From contig NZ_KE386569.1 in assembly GCF_000427625.1 (NCBI RefSeq), forward strand, positions 497,376-561,375: a stretch of DNA of 64,000 bases, given 5' to 3'. Position 1 is the first letter of the stretch, and every line of letters begins with the position of its first letter. Both the position numbers and the translations under genes were made by a program. The DNA comes from Methylobacter luteus IMV-B-3098. Its GTDB lineage: Bacteria; Pseudomonadota; Gammaproteobacteria; Methylococcales; Methylomonadaceae. Of this stretch, positions 63,089-64,000 are shown in pieces. A model generated the notes under the pieces. That model searched no databases and was not told the DNA's origin. It saw only the letters and a program-made list of their open reading frames with translations.

Positions 63089-64000
63089 GTTCCCAGCTCG
63101 GCCAGCCCGAATCCGTAGCGCCCGAACTCGTTGCCGTTATAGAGCAAATACACCTTGCCGTCGCACTCGAACACATGAGGATAGCACAGCATATCCGCAT
63201 CCCAGTCACCCGGCGTTACGTCAAGCAGCGGATTATTATCGTCCCGCGTCCAGTTCGCCAGGTCGTCCGAGAAAGCATGGCCGATACGATAGCCGCGATC
63301 CCTGTTATGCCTGAAATCGAACGATTGGCGATAGCAGAAGAACATGTGATGACGGCCGTCGATTCCGATTACTGTCGGCAGTGCCTGGCTTTCATCCGGC
63401 CCCAGTCTGTCCGGAATGATCTGCCGCGCCTCTTCCTTGGTCCAGCTGATGCCGTCGCTGGAGGTCGCATGGCCGATTTTGTAAGTACGGTCCGGCGCGG
63501 CGTCCGGAGAGAACTTTTTCCAGCCGGTGCCGAAGATGTACCACATGTGGAACACATCGCCGATGACTTTCACGAAACCGTCGCCGACCAGGCAGGGCTC
63601 ATGCAGGGAGGCCGACAGCACCGGCCCATCGCCGATGCGCTGGAAGGTGAGGCCGTCGTCGAGGCTGATGGCCAGACCGATGGCGGTATCCACCGAGACG
63701 GACACCCGCCGGTTCCAGCCGCAGGTGTAGCCATACACGGCATCGCCGTGGCGCATGACGCTCATCGGAAAGATGCCATGCTCATCGAAGGCACCCAGCC
63801 CGCCGAGCGGAATGACGGTTTTGTCGGACACGCGAATCACATCGCGCAAGTTCTTCCGCATATCGACAAAGGCGATATGGCTTAAATATTTCCCGTTGTT
63901 CTTATCTACCGAGCGGGTGGAAAAATAGATGCGCACGAAATCGTCGAACACCAGTGCTTGCGGCGATTGCGCGAATTGCGCACAGTTGTCAGGCAATTTA
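63085..64000 (-). CDS. GH43-like five-bladed beta-propeller protein (5' end outside window)
   Basis: The frame stays open to the right edge of the window, so the N-terminus is missing; at least 305 residues remain. It starts LPDNCAQFAQSPQALVFDDFVRIYFSTR and shows blade-like repeats with VDMRKNLRDV, GCNRRV-type Trp/Asn motifs, GLAISLDDGLTFQ, IGHATSSDGISWTKEE and GHAFSDDLANWTRDD, the pattern of GH43/GH130-like glycosidase-fold proteins. It may modify or bind sugars for the polysaccharide cluster, but the catalytic acids cannot be placed. A TTG at 63996 is the first possible start inside the window, but coupling to an upstream start is more likely. Confidence 0.85.
   Translation of the reverse strand, partial: KLPDNCAQFAQSPQALVFDDFVRIYFSTRSVDKNNGKYLSHIAFVDMRKNLRDVIRVSDKTVIPLGGLGAFDEHGIFPMSVMRHGDAVYGYTCGWNRRVSVSVDTAIGLAISLDDGLTFQRIGDGPVLSASLHEPCLVGDGFVKVIGDVFHMWYIFGTGWKKFSPDAAPDRTYKIGHATSSDGISWTKEEARQIIPDRLGPDESQALPTVIGIDGRHHMFFCYRQSFDFRHNRDRGYRIGHAFSDDLANWTRDDNNPLLDVTPGDWDADMLCYPHVFECDGKVYLLYNGNEFGRYGFGLAELGT

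Overview
This window comes from a free-living gammaproteobacterium. The markers are the order ftsX-rpoH, a RapA helicase, a Zur-type Fur protein and FtsH. The dense sensory and c-di-GMP gene load, the membrane-tethered multicopper oxidase, the egtBD pair and several dispersed palindromic repeat families resemble methanotroph (Methylococcales-like) genomes. That lineage is inferred from gene content only; no methane-oxidation gene is present.

Layout. 0-7.2 kb: the 3' end of ftsX, then rpoH behind an almost perfect CIRCE operator, three small genes on the minus strand, rapA, and a CvfB-type S1 RNA-binding protein. 7.4-12.9 kb: a three-gene signalling operon (sensor kinase, Rcp1-like receiver, REC-PAS-PAS-GGDEF-EAL). 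13.5-17.6 kb: a zinc module with a COG0523 metallochaperone GTPase, a ZnuD-like receptor and Zur, with candidate Zur boxes before the receptor and before zur. 17.8-26.6 kb: a CheB/CheR/PAS fusion, a FixL-like kinase and a FixJ-like regulator on the minus strand, then a PAS-PAS-GGDEF-EAL protein with a degenerate EAL domain. 26.7-30.9 kb: a proteostasis cluster of a DUF2934 protein, a stand-alone M41-type peptidase domain, an FtsH paralogue and an HtpX-like M48 protease. 31.9-41.8 kb: a multicopper oxidase, a full-length Lhr helicase, a lipoprotein lysophospholipase-like hydrolase and egtBD for ergothioneine. 42.1-48.3 kb: a putative hot-dog-fold protein, a transposase remnant, an ABC exporter, and an overlapping pair of unrecognised genes, one a polytopic membrane protein and one an SPFH-like/coiled-coil protein. 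49-55 kb: a FecI-FecR-FecA cell-surface signalling set with a PepSY membrane protein. 55 kb: a RAYT transposase flanked by inverted REP elements. 55.9-59.2 kb: an L,D-transpeptidase lipoprotein and a membrane protein joining a YcxB-like domain to a C13 (legumain/caspase-like) peptidase domain. 59.7-64 kb: the end of a surface-polysaccharide cluster on the minus strand (GT2, Wzx-type flippase, GNAT, GH43-like beta-propeller protein cut by the window edge).

The genes fall into self-contained modules: heat shock, zinc homeostasis, siderophore-type iron uptake, signalling and cell envelope. Intergenic DNA is rich in short palindromic repeats, several starting with the GTAG tetranucleotide typical of REP sequences. 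The candidates most likely to be undescribed are the 45.65-48.28 kb membrane/SPFH-like pair, the stand-alone M41 peptidase next to FtsH and HtpX, and the YcxB-membrane-C13 protease.
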